Origin: an uncultured Collinsella sp.
GTDB lineage: Bacteria; Actinomycetota; Coriobacteriia; Coriobacteriales; Coriobacteriaceae
Assembly (NCBI GenBank): GCA_900759335.1
Contig: CAAEUX010000088.1
Span: forward strand, 46,691 to 110,690
Length of the DNA: 64,000 nucleotides
Reading direction: 5' to 3'
Shown: piece after piece, positions 24,571 through 32,171 of the stretch
Numbering within the stretch: position 1 is the first letter of the stretch
Layout of the letters: every line of letters starts with the position of its first letter
Notes under the pieces: generated by a model
The model's input: only the letters and a program-made list of their open reading frames with translations
Databases searched by the model: none
What the model was told of the DNA's origin: nothing
Translations under genes and position numbers: made by a program

Positions 24571-26873
24571 GCAGACCAGCCCCCCTTCAGAGCATCGGTA
24601 AGTGCAGAGCGCGTGTCGTCTGCCATGGGGCACAGCGGCATGCGGTAGTTTGCCTCGATCATACCCATCTGGGCGAGCGCCTCTTTGACGGGGATGGGGT
24701 TGACCTCACTAAAGAGGGCATTGATGAGCGGCTGGCCGGCAATCTGTATATCGCGGGCGCGCGCTACGTCGCCGTCCAGATAAGCGCGGCACATGTCATG
24801 TACGAGCTGCGGCTGAACGTCTGCCCACACGCTGATGGCGCCCGAGGCACCCAGGCTCATGAGCGGTACGGTAAGCGCGTCCTCGCCCGAGTACATGCGG
24901 AAGTCGTCTGACAGCAGGTGGGCGATCTTGGCCGCGTAGGCGACGTTGCCCGAGGCCTCCTTAATACCCATGATGTTGGGGTGCGCGGCCAGGCGCTCTA
25001 CGTTGCGCTCGCTGATACCGCAGCCGCAGCGGCCGGGGATGTTGTACAGGATGCAGGGGATGTCCACGGCATCGGCGACGGTCTTAAAGTGCTGATAGAT
25101 ACCCTCTTCGTTGGACTTGTTGTAGTAGGGGGTAATGAGCAGCAGGCCGTCGGCTCCCAAGCCCTGGTAAGTAAGCGACTTGGTGAGCATGGTCTGCGTG
25201 GAGTTGGAGCCCGAGCCGGCAATGACGGGGACGCGTCCTGCAACATGCTTGACCACGGCGGCGACGACGGAGTTGTCCTCGTCGTCGGTCATCGTGGCGC
25301 TCTCGCCGGTGGTGCCCAGGGTGAGGATGGCGTCGGTGCCGTTTTGCAGGTGGAAATCGATAAGGCGCTCGAGTGCGTCAAAGTCGACACTGCCATCCTT
25401 TTTAAACGGCGTGACGAGGGCGACGATTGAGCCCTCGAGATTGCGGATGTCCATGTTCTTCTCCTTCGCGTCCGCGATCTGGATGCGTTTGTTCCATTGG
25501 GCGGCGACTGCCAGGCGCTCGTCTTGGGCGCGACGGCGGGCACTTTCGGCGCGCGACTTGGCCAGCAGCTCTCGGCCGCTCGGCAGCACGTCGAGCGTGG
25601 CAAAGTAATCGCCCGGGCGCTCGGCGCGGCGGATGAGGTCGGCTGAGCCATCGGGGCGCAACAGGACCTCGGCGGAGCGCAGGCGTCCATTGTAGTTGTA
25701 GCCCATGGAGTAGCCATGCGCGCCGGTATCGTGGATCACAAGCAGGTCGCCCATGTCGATATGCGGCAGCTCGCGATCGATGGCGAACTTGTCGTTGTTC
25801 TCGCACAGATTGCCCGTGATGTCGTAGGTGTCCGTGACGGGCGCTGTGGTCTTGTCGTCGCCACCCGGCTGGCCCATCACCGTAATGTGGTGGTAGGCGC
25901 CATACATGGCAGGACGAATCAGATCGACGGCGCTTGCGTCCACGCCGATATAGTCCTTGTAGATCTGCTTCTCGTGGATGGCCTTGGTGACCAGGCAGCC
26001 GTAGGGGCCCATCATAAAGCGACCCATCTCGGTGCAGATCGCCACATCGCCCATGCCGGCGGGGACCAGAATCTCGTCGTAGGCTGCGTGTACGCCCTCA
26101 CCGATGGCGTGAATGTCGTTAGCCTGCTGCTCGGGCAGGTAGGGGATACCCACACCGCCGGACAGATTGATAAAGGCGACATGTGCGCCGGTCTCGCGCT
26201 CCAGGCGCACGGCAAGTTTAAAGAGGATGCGTGCGAGCTTGGGATAGTAGTCGTTAGTGACGGTGTTGCTGGCAAGGAAGGCATGGATGCCAAAATTCTC
26301 GGCGCCCTTGGCCTTGAGCATGCGGAAGGCCTCAAAGAGCTGCTCGGTGGTCATGCCATATTTGGAGTCGCCCGGGTTGTCCATGATGCCGTTGGAGAGT
26401 TGGAGCAGGCCGCCTGGATTAAAGCGGCAGCTGACCGTTTTGGGGATGGGCCCCGCAACACGCTCAAAGAACTCGATGTGGCTGATGTCGTCAAAGTTGA
26501 CGATGGCACCCAGCTTGTTGGCGAGCTCAAAGTCGGCAGCCGGCGTGTCGTTGGAAGAGAACATGATGTCGTGTCCCGTGATGCCCAGCGAGCGGGCGAT
26601 CATGAGCTCGGTATAGCTCGAGCAATCGCAGCCGCAGCCGTATTCGTTGAGAATGGAGATGAGCGCCGGGTTGGGGTTGGCCTTGACGGCAAAGTATTCC
26701 TTAAAGCCCGGGTTCCATGCAAAGGCGTCGCGCACTTCTTGCATGTTGCGGCGGATGCCCGCCTCGTCGTATAGATGAAACGGCGTGGGGAACTGCTCGA
26801 CGATATGCTCGAGTGTCTCCTTGTTCACAAACGGCTGCTTGGCCGCATACGCCTCGTTGGGGGTCAATGCCAT
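24567..26873 (-). CDS. lysA-dapA: Fused diaminopimelate decarboxylase / 4-hydroxy-tetrahydrodipicolinate synthase
   Basis: One uninterrupted 768-residue frame. Residues 1 to about 440 are a PLP-dependent LysA that decarboxylates meso-DAP to lysine: YFAVKANPNP with the PLP Lys at 64, GCGCDCSSYTE and NLSGGVGIPY. Residues 474-768 are a complete DapA condensing pyruvate with aspartate semialdehyde: LGTTGES (about 520), ITPYYNK and the Schiff-base Lys of IMGIKEASGN (about 638). The joint is a charged linker of about 35 residues. The DapA part starts with its own ATG (25454) preceded by AAGGAG (25461-25466), so free DapA can be made as well. The first and last enzymes of the pathway are thus joined. 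It sits under a lysine riboswitch and overlaps dapB. Confidence 0.85.
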   Translation of the reverse strand: MALTPNEAYAAKQPFVNKETLEHIVEQFPTPFHLYDEAGIRRNMQEVRDAFAWNPGFKEYFAVKANPNPALISILNEYGCGCDCSSYTELMIARSLGITGHDIMFSSNDTPAADFELANKLGAIVNFDDISHIEFFERVAGPIPKTVSCRFNPGGLLQLSNGIMDNPGDSKYGMTTEQLFEAFRMLKAKGAENFGIHAFLASNTVTNDYYPKLARILFKLAVRLERETGAHVAFINLSGGVGIPYLPEQQANDIHAIGEGVHAAYDEILVPAGMGDVAICTEMGRFMMGPYGCLVTKAIHEKQIYKDYIGVDASAVDLIRPAMYGAYHHITVMGQPGGDDKTTAPVTDTYDITGNLCENNDKFAIDRELPHIDMGDLLVIHDTGAHGYSMGYNYNGRLRSAEVLLRPDGSADLIRRAERPGDYFATLDVLPSGRELLAKSRAESARRRAQDERLAVAAQWNKRIQIADAKEKNMDIRNLEGSIVALVTPFKKDGSVDFDALERLIDFHLQNGTDAILTLGTTGESATMTDDEDNSVVAAVVKHVAGRVPVIAGSGSNSTQTMLTKSLTYQGLGADGLLLITPYYNKSNEEGIYQHFKTVADAVDIPCILYNIPGRCGCGISERNVERLAAHPNIMGIKEASGNVAYAAKIAHLLSDDFRMYSGEDALTVPLMSLGASGAISVWADVQPQLVHDMCRAYLDGDVARARDIQIAGQPLINALFSEVNPIPVKEALAQMGMIEANYRMPLCPMADDTRSALTDALKGGWSA
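25454..25466 (-). promoter_or_regulatory. Internal ribosome binding site and start for DapA
   Basis: AAGGAG, six bases, then ATG in frame inside the lysA-dapA fusion. The spacing is ideal, suggesting internal initiation of a stand-alone DapA. Confidence 0.65.
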
Positions 26874-26964
26874 GTCCCGTAAACCTCGCTATCCAGACGG
26901 CGCCATCTGCGCATCGAATCCGCATAGCGTGGACCCAATGTCCGGATAGCGCTCCCGCATTGCT

Positions 26965-27105
26965 GCAGACAGTCCTGTGGGTGTTTCCCACAGGCCCACC
27001 AGGTTGTTCGTGCCCGAAAAACCCAGTTCGGCGGGTTTCGCCTCCCCACGGGGTCAAAGCCTGCCGGCTCGCCCGCGGCTCTTCGTGCCCGCGCCTCTAT
27101 CAAGT
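26965..27105 (-). promoter_or_regulatory. Lysine riboswitch (L box) of lysA-dapA-dapB-dapH
   Basis: Read on the minus strand, the aptamer core elements appear in order: GATAGAGGCGCG (from 27101), ACGAAGAGC, GGGGAGGC, CGCCGAACTGGG, a CCTGTGGG/CCCACAGG stem and the closing GGACTGTC (ending 26968). These match the conserved L-box positions. Downstream, 26940-26951 can pair with 26887-26898 in a 12-bp stem close to the start codon, and no U-run follows. Control is therefore more likely at translation than by termination. Confidence 0.85.
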
Positions 27106-27209
27106 GGTAAAGACCCTATCACGTTGCACTTTACCAAACAAGAGTATTCGTATATAACGTTTAAAAAATGCAGGGATATGCTAGAAACAAGGGCGTCACA
27201 ATTCTGCAT

Positions 27210-27221
27210 CACAATATTGTG
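27210..27221. promoter_or_regulatory. 12-bp palindrome upstream of the M20 peptidase gene
   Basis: CACAATATTGTG, flanked by T and TGA, 31 bases before the start codon of the M20 gene. It may be an operator. Confidence 0.35.
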
Positions 27222-27252
27222 TGAATGGATATGCCCCATGAAAGGATCCTTT

Positions 27253-28440
27253 ATGACCGAGCTCCAAGAACTTCGTCGCTATCGTCGCGACCTGCATCGC
27301 ATTCCGGAGCTCGATTTCTATCTTCCTCAAACCATAGCCTATATCGAGGGCGTGCTCGCTTCGCTTGCCTGTGAAGTGACCTATCCCTGCCCCAGCTGTG
27401 TTTGTGCTTTCTTCGACGCTGGCACGGGCGCCGCGCATGCCACGGCGATTCGCGCCGATATGGACGCACTGCCCATCGCGGAGGCGACGGGAGCGGCCTT
27501 TGCCTCGACCCATCCCGGCAAGATGCACGCTTGCGGACATGACGGACACATGGCCATGGCACTTGCCGCCGCGACGTATGTCGACCGTACGATTCGCGAG
27601 CAACCGGGCGCCATTAGGCGCAACGTTCTCTTTGTGTTCCAGCCGGCCGAGGAAACGACCGGTGGTGCCAAGACGGTATGCGAGAGCGGCGTGTTCGAGC
27701 GCTACGGGGCGGATCGCATCTTCGGCTTCCACGTGTGGCCCGATCTGCCCGCCGGCACGTTGGCGAGCTGCCCCGGTCCGTTGCTGGCGCGTTCGAGTGA
27801 GACGCATATCCATATTCACGGGACGAGCATCCATATCGCTAAGACCTATGGCGTTCCGGTCGAGGAGTCGCACGATGCGGCGCTGGCGGCTGCCAAGTTC
27901 TTGGTTGCCGAGCGCGAACTGATGGATGAGCTGGGTGCCGACGAGCCCTGCATTGGTAAGTTCGGCCTGCTGCAGGCCGGCGCCGTCTGCAATGCGGTGG
28001 CGGGGGAGGCCCATGTTGCCGGCAGCCTGCGTGTGTTTACGGACGACATGTTCGACCGGGCGCGCGAAGGCGTGCGCCGCGTGCTTGATGAGGCATGCGC
28101 CGCAACGGGCTGCACATATGACCTCGATTTTGCCGAGGGCTATCCGCCGGTCGACAACGACCCCGAGCTGTTTGCCAACATCACGCCTGCCTTGCCCGGG
28201 CTGCAGCTCGTGGAGGAACCGCTGCTGATCGCCGAGGATTTCGCGTCCTATCAACGCCATCTGCCGGGCGTGTTTTTCCTGCTGGGCACGGGTATGCCAG
28301 AGGACCAAGACAACCCGAGTGATTCGGATGGCTGTCCCGCCTATGCCACAAGCGCTCTGCATACCGATAGCATGCTCTTCGACGAGGAAATCCTTCTCAA
28401 AGGCCTCGATGTCTACAAACGATTGCTTTTGCTTGACTAA
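27253..28440 (+). CDS. M20D-family amidohydrolase, likely N-acetyl-diaminopimelate deacetylase
   Basis: A 395-residue zinc-dependent M20 enzyme. Metal ligands are in MHACGHDGHMAM (His 92, Cys 94), the Glu pair in FQPAEETTGGA, FHVWPDLPAG and the late His of YATSALHTDS. The dimerisation-domain loop reads HIHGTSIHIAKTYGV, as in YkuR/DapL-type N-acetyl-DAP deacetylases, rather than the commoner GKGGHAA. It is divergent from the lysA-dapA-dapB-dapH operon and would supply the deacetylation step that DapH requires. AAAGGA fixes ATG 27253; upstream extension of the frame crosses the riboswitch and is not coding. Confidence 0.8.
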   Translation: MTELQELRRYRRDLHRIPELDFYLPQTIAYIEGVLASLACEVTYPCPSCVCAFFDAGTGAAHATAIRADMDALPIAEATGAAFASTHPGKMHACGHDGHMAMALAAATYVDRTIREQPGAIRRNVLFVFQPAEETTGGAKTVCESGVFERYGADRIFGFHVWPDLPAGTLASCPGPLLARSSETHIHIHGTSIHIAKTYGVPVEESHDAALAAAKFLVAERELMDELGADEPCIGKFGLLQAGAVCNAVAGEAHVAGSLRVFTDDMFDRAREGVRRVLDEACAATGCTYDLDFAEGYPPVDNDPELFANITPALPGLQLVEEPLLIAEDFASYQRHLPGVFFLLGTGMPEDQDNPSDSDGCPAYATSALHTDSMLFDEEILLKGLDVYKRLLLLD

Positions 28441-28455
28441 GGCGCAAAGGACTAT

Positions 28456-28491
28456 TTGTTCTAGAAAACACGAACAAACGTACGATATAAT
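28456..28491 (+). promoter_or_regulatory. Promoter and operator of higBA
   Basis: TTGTTC-N10-GAACAA (28456-28477) is a perfect inverted repeat ending 8 bases before a consensus TATAAT (28486-28491), as expected for autoregulation by a HigA-type antitoxin. Confidence 0.5.
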
Positions 28492-28542
28492 AGAGATGTA
28501 AGTCTATAGAAACGTTTGACGTTACTAACGTAAGGCGATACT

Positions 28543-28824
28543 ATGATTGCATCGTATAAAGATGAGGATACCGAACGCTTTGCCATGGGTGTGCGGGTCA
28601 GGAGGTTCGTGCCCTTTGAGCGTGTTGCGTTGAGGAAGATTCGCCAACTGCAGGTCTGTGCTTCGCTTGATGATCTTCGCGTTCCACCGGGCAACCGCCT
28701 GGAAGCTTTGAAGGGCGATCGTGCCGGTCAATATAGCATCCGTGTTAACGAGCGCTATCGGGTCTGTTTTGAGTGGAGACAGGAGATGGCTTGGAATGTC
28801 GAAATCGTCGATTATCACAAGTGA
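28543..28824 (+). CDS. higB: HigB-type toxin (RelE/ParE superfamily mRNA interferase)
   Basis: A 93-residue protein of the HigB/plasmid-maintenance killer group. It shows RKIRQLQVCASLDDLRVPPGNRLEALKGDRAGQYSIRVNERYRVCFEW, where LEALKGDRAGQYSIRVNxRYRVCF is the family signature. The N-terminus is slightly longer than average. The toxin precedes its antitoxin and overlaps it by 29 bases, the standard HigBA order. Such toxins cut mRNA at the ribosome. Confidence 0.85.
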   Translation: MIASYKDEDTERFAMGVRVRRFVPFERVALRKIRQLQVCASLDDLRVPPGNRLEALKGDRAGQYSIRVNERYRVCFEWRQEMAWNVEIVDYHK

Positions 28825-29137
28825 TGAGACTTCGGCCGATTTGCTGTCGCCGGTGACTCCTGGTGAGCTTCTCAAAGAGGAGTTTCTTGTTCCCATGGGC
28901 ATTTCTCAATATCGCCTTGCGAAAGAGACTGGGGTTCCGGCTCAGCGTATCGGGCAGATTGTCTTGGGAAAACGTCGCGTGACGGCCGACACCGACCTCC
29001 GTCTTTGCCGTTATTTTGGCCTGACGGATGGTTATTGGCTGCGCGCTCAGGTGGCGTTTGACCTTGAGGCCGAGAAAAGGCGGATCGAACCGGAACTCGA
29101 CAAGATCGTTCCTGTTCAGCAGGCTATCGCACTGTAG
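28796..29137 (+). CDS. higA: HigA-type antitoxin (XRE family)
   Basis: A 113-residue HTH protein. LSPVTPGELLKEEFLVPMGISQYRLAKETGVPAQRIGQIVLGKRRVTADTDLRL is the HigA/VapI DNA-binding domain, followed by YFGLTDGYWLRAQVAFDLEAEKRR. It would neutralise HigB and repress the operon through the palindrome upstream. ATG 28796 lies inside higB and AGGAG is 10 bases upstream; an in-frame ATG at 28721 would overlap higB much further. Confidence 0.88.
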   Translation: MSKSSIITSDETSADLLSPVTPGELLKEEFLVPMGISQYRLAKETGVPAQRIGQIVLGKRRVTADTDLRLCRYFGLTDGYWLRAQVAFDLEAEKRRIEPELDKIVPVQQAIAL

Positions 29138-29166
29138 TGCTCAAAGATGATGGGGGTGGCGCGGCG

Positions 29167-29490
29167 ATGAGGCGACGCCGACAGTCTGCCGTATATAGTC
29201 CGGGTGGATGCGGGTGCGGTTTGCTGCTGCTTCCGGTCATCGCTGTGGGCATTGGCGTGATGTTTGTGCTTGCTGGGCTGGCTACGGCGGCACTCGTACT
29301 GTTTATCACTGCTATCGGCGTGACGATTTGGCTTTATCGCAGTCGTGAGCAGCGCCGCGCCGACGGTAAGACCAATGTAGGATGGATTGCCTTTTTGGTC
29401 ATCGCCTACCTGCTGAGCATCAGCTATTTGGCCTTCTTTATCCTGTTGCTTGTGAGCACCTTTACCGGGGAATCCGTCACGGTGGGTTGA
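29167..29490 (+). CDS. Small membrane protein, unknown
   Basis: About 107 residues with a basic N-terminus (RRRRQSAVYSPGGCGCG) and three hydrophobic segments (LLLLPVIAVGIGVMFVLAGL, ALVLFITAIGVTIWLY, GWIAFLVIAYLLSISYLAFFILLLV). It follows higA by 29 bases and may be cotranscribed. I do not recognise the family. The start could instead be GTG 29137, which abuts the higA stop. Confidence 0.6.
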   Translation: MRRRRQSAVYSPGGCGCGLLLLPVIAVGIGVMFVLAGLATAALVLFITAIGVTIWLYRSREQRRADGKTNVGWIAFLVIAYLLSISYLAFFILLLVSTFTGESVTVG

Positions 29491-29595
29491 TGCACTGCCA
29501 GCAGACGGTTGCGCAAAGTGCGTTTGCTCGGCGTTTGGATAACTGCATTGGCCGTTTACCGCAGCCTTAGCTCTCAGCTAATGAGTTCAAGTTTA

Positions 29596-29649
29596 ATCCT
29601 TCCTACGATGTGCTGTGTGCCGGCACGGTAGCCGGATCGTAGGAAGGAT
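29596..29649 (+). promoter_or_regulatory. 14-bp inverted repeat burying a ribosome binding site
   Basis: 29596-29609 is perfectly complementary to 29636-29649. The second arm contains AGGAAGG, the ribosome binding site of the lipoprotein gene starting at 29652. The 26-base loop can form a further GCCGG-type stem. It may act as an RNA thermosensor or ligand switch, or as a DNA operator. Confidence 0.6.
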
Positions 29650-29651
29650 GC

Positions 29652-30197
29652 ATGATGAAAAAGCTTGAAAACGAAGTGCTGCTGAGCCGTCGCGCTGCAC
29701 TGGGCGCATTCGCCACCGTCGCCTTGGGGACTGCCGGTCTTCTTACCGGTTGTGGTAGCGATAAGGCGACCGTCACCGAGGACGCTGGCGATGGCGACAA
29801 GAAGGAAGAGGCGAAGAAGGAAGAGCAGTCTACGACTGACCTGGCGGTTGGTGCGACGGTGACCACGGCTGCCGGTCTTTCCGTCGTTGTCGATTCCGTC
29901 CAGCCCGGCCTCACAAATTATGACGGTTCGACCATGACGGGCATTCACGTCACGTACGTCAACAATGGTGATGAGGGCGCAGATTACAACATCTACGACT
30001 GGAAGGGCGAGGACGCCAACGGCGCTCAGCAGAATCAGGGTTACTACGGCGAGGGCTCCGATGAGCTGCAGTCTGGTACCCTTGCCGCTGGTGGCTCTGT
30101 GGCGGGCAATATCTACTTTGATGGCGATATCAAGAAGGCACTGTATTTTGCCAACATGTTTGATAAGTCTACCACTGCAAGCTGGGTGTTGGCCTAG
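29652..30197 (+). CDS. Tat-type lipoprotein with DUF4352-like domain
   Basis: A 181-residue lipoprotein. The signal has paired arginines (LSRRAALGAFATVALG) and the lipobox LLTGC with Cys near 34, so it is probably exported folded and lipid-anchored. A Lys/Glu-rich linker (DGDKKEEAKKEEQ) precedes a beta-rich domain with GIHVTYVNNGDEGADYN and an SGTLAAGGSVAGNIYFDG block, like DUF4352 telokin-like lipoproteins. It lies before an HTH regulator and a membrane kinase, so an extracellular sensor role is possible. Its ribosome binding site lies inside a perfect hairpin. Confidence 0.75.
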   Translation: MMKKLENEVLLSRRAALGAFATVALGTAGLLTGCGSDKATVTEDAGDGDKKEEAKKEEQSTTDLAVGATVTTAAGLSVVVDSVQPGLTNYDGSTMTGIHVTYVNNGDEGADYNIYDWKGEDANGAQQNQGYYGEGSDELQSGTLAAGGSVAGNIYFDGDIKKALYFANMFDKSTTASWVLA

Positions 30198-30236
30198 CAT
30201 GTCGCTACCGTTGCGCCGTATGGGAGGTGAAGTCGT

Positions 30237-30659
30237 ATGCCCGATAAAAAGCTGACTGACGAGTTGCTCAATGAGCTTCTCGACGCGCCAAACATCGATG
30301 GCTATATCAAAGAACACGACTTTGCCGCCCCGTCGCTTTCGAACTACCTGAAGCAGCTACTGCAGGAAAAGGGCTTGGAGCGCTCGCGCGTGGTTCGTAT
30401 GGCCGATCTCAATGAGACCTTTGGCTATCAGATCTTTACCGGTGCGCGGCATCCGAGCCGCAATAAGGTGCTGCAGATTGCCTTTGCGATGGCGCTGACG
30501 CTCAAAGAAAGCAACCGTGCGCTGACGGCTGCCGGGGTAAGTGTCCTTAACTGCAAGGACCGCCGCGATGCGATTATCATCTTTTGCATCGATCGCGGGT
30601 GCAGTCTCCAAAAGGTCAACGAGGAGCTGTATCGCTTTGGCGAGGAGACGGTGAGTTAG
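30237..30659 (+). CDS. XRE-like HTH regulator paired with a Ser/Thr kinase
   Basis: A 140-residue soluble protein. SLSNYLKQLLQEKGLERSRVVRMADLNETFGYQIFTGARHPSRNKVLQIAFAMAL (about 36-90) reads as a lambda-repressor-type HTH. The C-terminal half (DRRDAIIIFCIDRGCSLQKVNEELYRFGEE) is a small helical domain. It is followed by a membrane Ser/Thr kinase, with which it probably forms a signalling pair; phosphorylation of the regulator by the kinase is a guess. GGGAGG lies upstream of the ATG. Confidence 0.7.
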   Translation: MPDKKLTDELLNELLDAPNIDGYIKEHDFAAPSLSNYLKQLLQEKGLERSRVVRMADLNETFGYQIFTGARHPSRNKVLQIAFAMALTLKESNRALTAAGVSVLNCKDRRDAIIIFCIDRGCSLQKVNEELYRFGEETVS

Positions 30660-30757
30660 CGGCTGATATCTGAGCCGGCGGAGCTGCCGAACAACGATGC
30701 AAACGAACGGGGCGCGGATGCCATGGGGTGTCTGCGCCCTGCGCTATGATGGAGGCT

Positions 30758-32134
30758 ATGGATACTCAGACCCCAACATATTCCGATGACGAGCTGACCG
30801 CAGCGCTTGCCGAGCACCTGGCGTCGCTCGATTGCGACGACAGCTATCGCGTGGAGCGTGTACTTAAGCGCTCGACCGTTGAAACAACCGAGCTCGTGTA
30901 CTTTGAAGGAACCGGCGGTGGCTCGCTCGGCCCCTTTGTCCGTAAACGCATCGATGCTTCGGCTCAAATCGGCGGGGCATACGAGCGTCTGTTTGCCGTT
31001 CAGCGGGCAGGCAGGCGTTTTGAGCACCTGCCCAGAATCGTCGATTGTCGTCGTGTGGGCGACGAGCTCAACGTGGTTATGGAATACATCGAAGGGGAGA
31101 CGCTCGGGGCGCTGGTGGACCGTCTGGGAGCCACCCCCGATTATGCGCGTGAATTGTATCCTGTCCTTTGCGACGCCGTGGGCGAGCTCCATGCCGGTTT
31201 TGCAATGGCGGGGGAGACGTCGGCGCCGGTGATCCATCGTGACCTCAAGCCGTCGAATATCATCGTGACAGGTGCCAACTATACGCCTGATGACGGCCTG
31301 ACGTTTTCATCGCTGGTGATTATCGACCTGGGGATCGCGCGCGTATGGCACGATGGCGCCGATGCCGACACCGTCAAGTTTGGCACGCGACCCTATGCGC
31401 CGCCCGAGCAGTATGGGTTTGGGCAGACGAGCGTGCGAAGCGACGTCTACGCACTTGGCGCCCTGTTGTTCTTCTGCTTGACGGGAGTCGACCCTAAGCC
31501 AGGGCTCGACATGCGCGAGCAATGCGAGGCGCGCGGCATTCCCACTCCACTTGCCGATGCCGTCTGCATGTCGATGGCGCTCGACCCGGCCAAGCGTTTT
31601 GCGAGTGCGGAAGCGTTGGGACGGGCGACGCGCGCGGCATACGATCTGAGTCGCCCCGTGCGGCCTCCTGCGCCGCCTGTCCGAACTCCGGCCTCGGAGA
31701 CGGTGTTGACGCCCCAAGGGCTCCAGAACCCCGCAGGGCCTCCTGACCCTGCCGCCTCCGCTGCATGCGGCCTGCTCTCTCGCGTTCCGGAGTCTCTGGG
31801 CCGCATTTGGAATACGCTCGTCTGCTTCTCGCTGCTTGTGTTCTTTGCCGGAAGTCACTTTGCCGTCTTTCACCCCACCGGAGCAAACCAAAGCTACCCG
31901 ACGTGGCTTCTCATAATCGAGTATTTTTTCTTTGTCGATGGCCTTATGGTGCTTATGCATTTCGCACTGCTCGATAAGCGCCGTCTTCGTCGGCGATTCG
32001 CACTGCTCGACAGCTATCGCGGCAAGAAACTCGCGAAACTCTGGCTCAAGGCATTGGGTGTGCTGCTCCTATGCATGATTGTCATAGTCGCGGTTGCCAA
32101 TGCGACCGGCGTCGTCGATACCTCCGCTACCTAA
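30758..32134 (+). CDS. Membrane-bound Ser/Thr protein kinase (Hanks type)
   Basis: A 458-residue protein. The kinase domain (about 25-300) has FVRKRID for the ATP lysine, the catalytic loop HRDLKPSNII (about 159-168), DLGIARVW in place of DFG, and GTRPYAPPEQYGFGQTSVRSDVYALGALL. The glycine-rich loop is degenerate (FEGTGGGSLG). A Pro-rich linker leads to three transmembrane helices near the C-terminus (VCFSLLVFFAG, IIEYFFFVDGLMVLM, ALGVLLLCMIVIVAV). No PASTA repeats are present, so this is not a PknB-type sensor. The start is uncertain; GGAGG is very close to ATG 30758. Confidence 0.8.
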   Translation: MDTQTPTYSDDELTAALAEHLASLDCDDSYRVERVLKRSTVETTELVYFEGTGGGSLGPFVRKRIDASAQIGGAYERLFAVQRAGRRFEHLPRIVDCRRVGDELNVVMEYIEGETLGALVDRLGATPDYARELYPVLCDAVGELHAGFAMAGETSAPVIHRDLKPSNIIVTGANYTPDDGLTFSSLVIIDLGIARVWHDGADADTVKFGTRPYAPPEQYGFGQTSVRSDVYALGALLFFCLTGVDPKPGLDMREQCEARGIPTPLADAVCMSMALDPAKRFASAEALGRATRAAYDLSRPVRPPAPPVRTPASETVLTPQGLQNPAGPPDPAASAACGLLSRVPESLGRIWNTLVCFSLLVFFAGSHFAVFHPTGANQSYPTWLLIIEYFFFVDGLMVLMHFALLDKRRLRRRFALLDSYRGKKLAKLWLKALGVLLLCMIVIVAVANATGVVDTSAT

Positions 32135-32137
32135 AAG

Positions 32138-32161
32138 AAAAGGACCCCATTGGGGCCCTTT
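32138..32161. terminator. Terminator between convergent kinase and hydrolase genes
   Basis: AAAGGACCCC pairs with GGGGCCCTTT; on the minus strand it is followed by U-rich CCTTTTCTTTT. Confidence 0.6.
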
Positions 32162-32171
32162 GCAGTTGCAC

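Noticed and set aside
26977..27252. Upstream extension of the M20 peptidase frame
   Set aside because: It overlaps the lysine riboswitch, and a good ribosome binding site supports the start at 27253.
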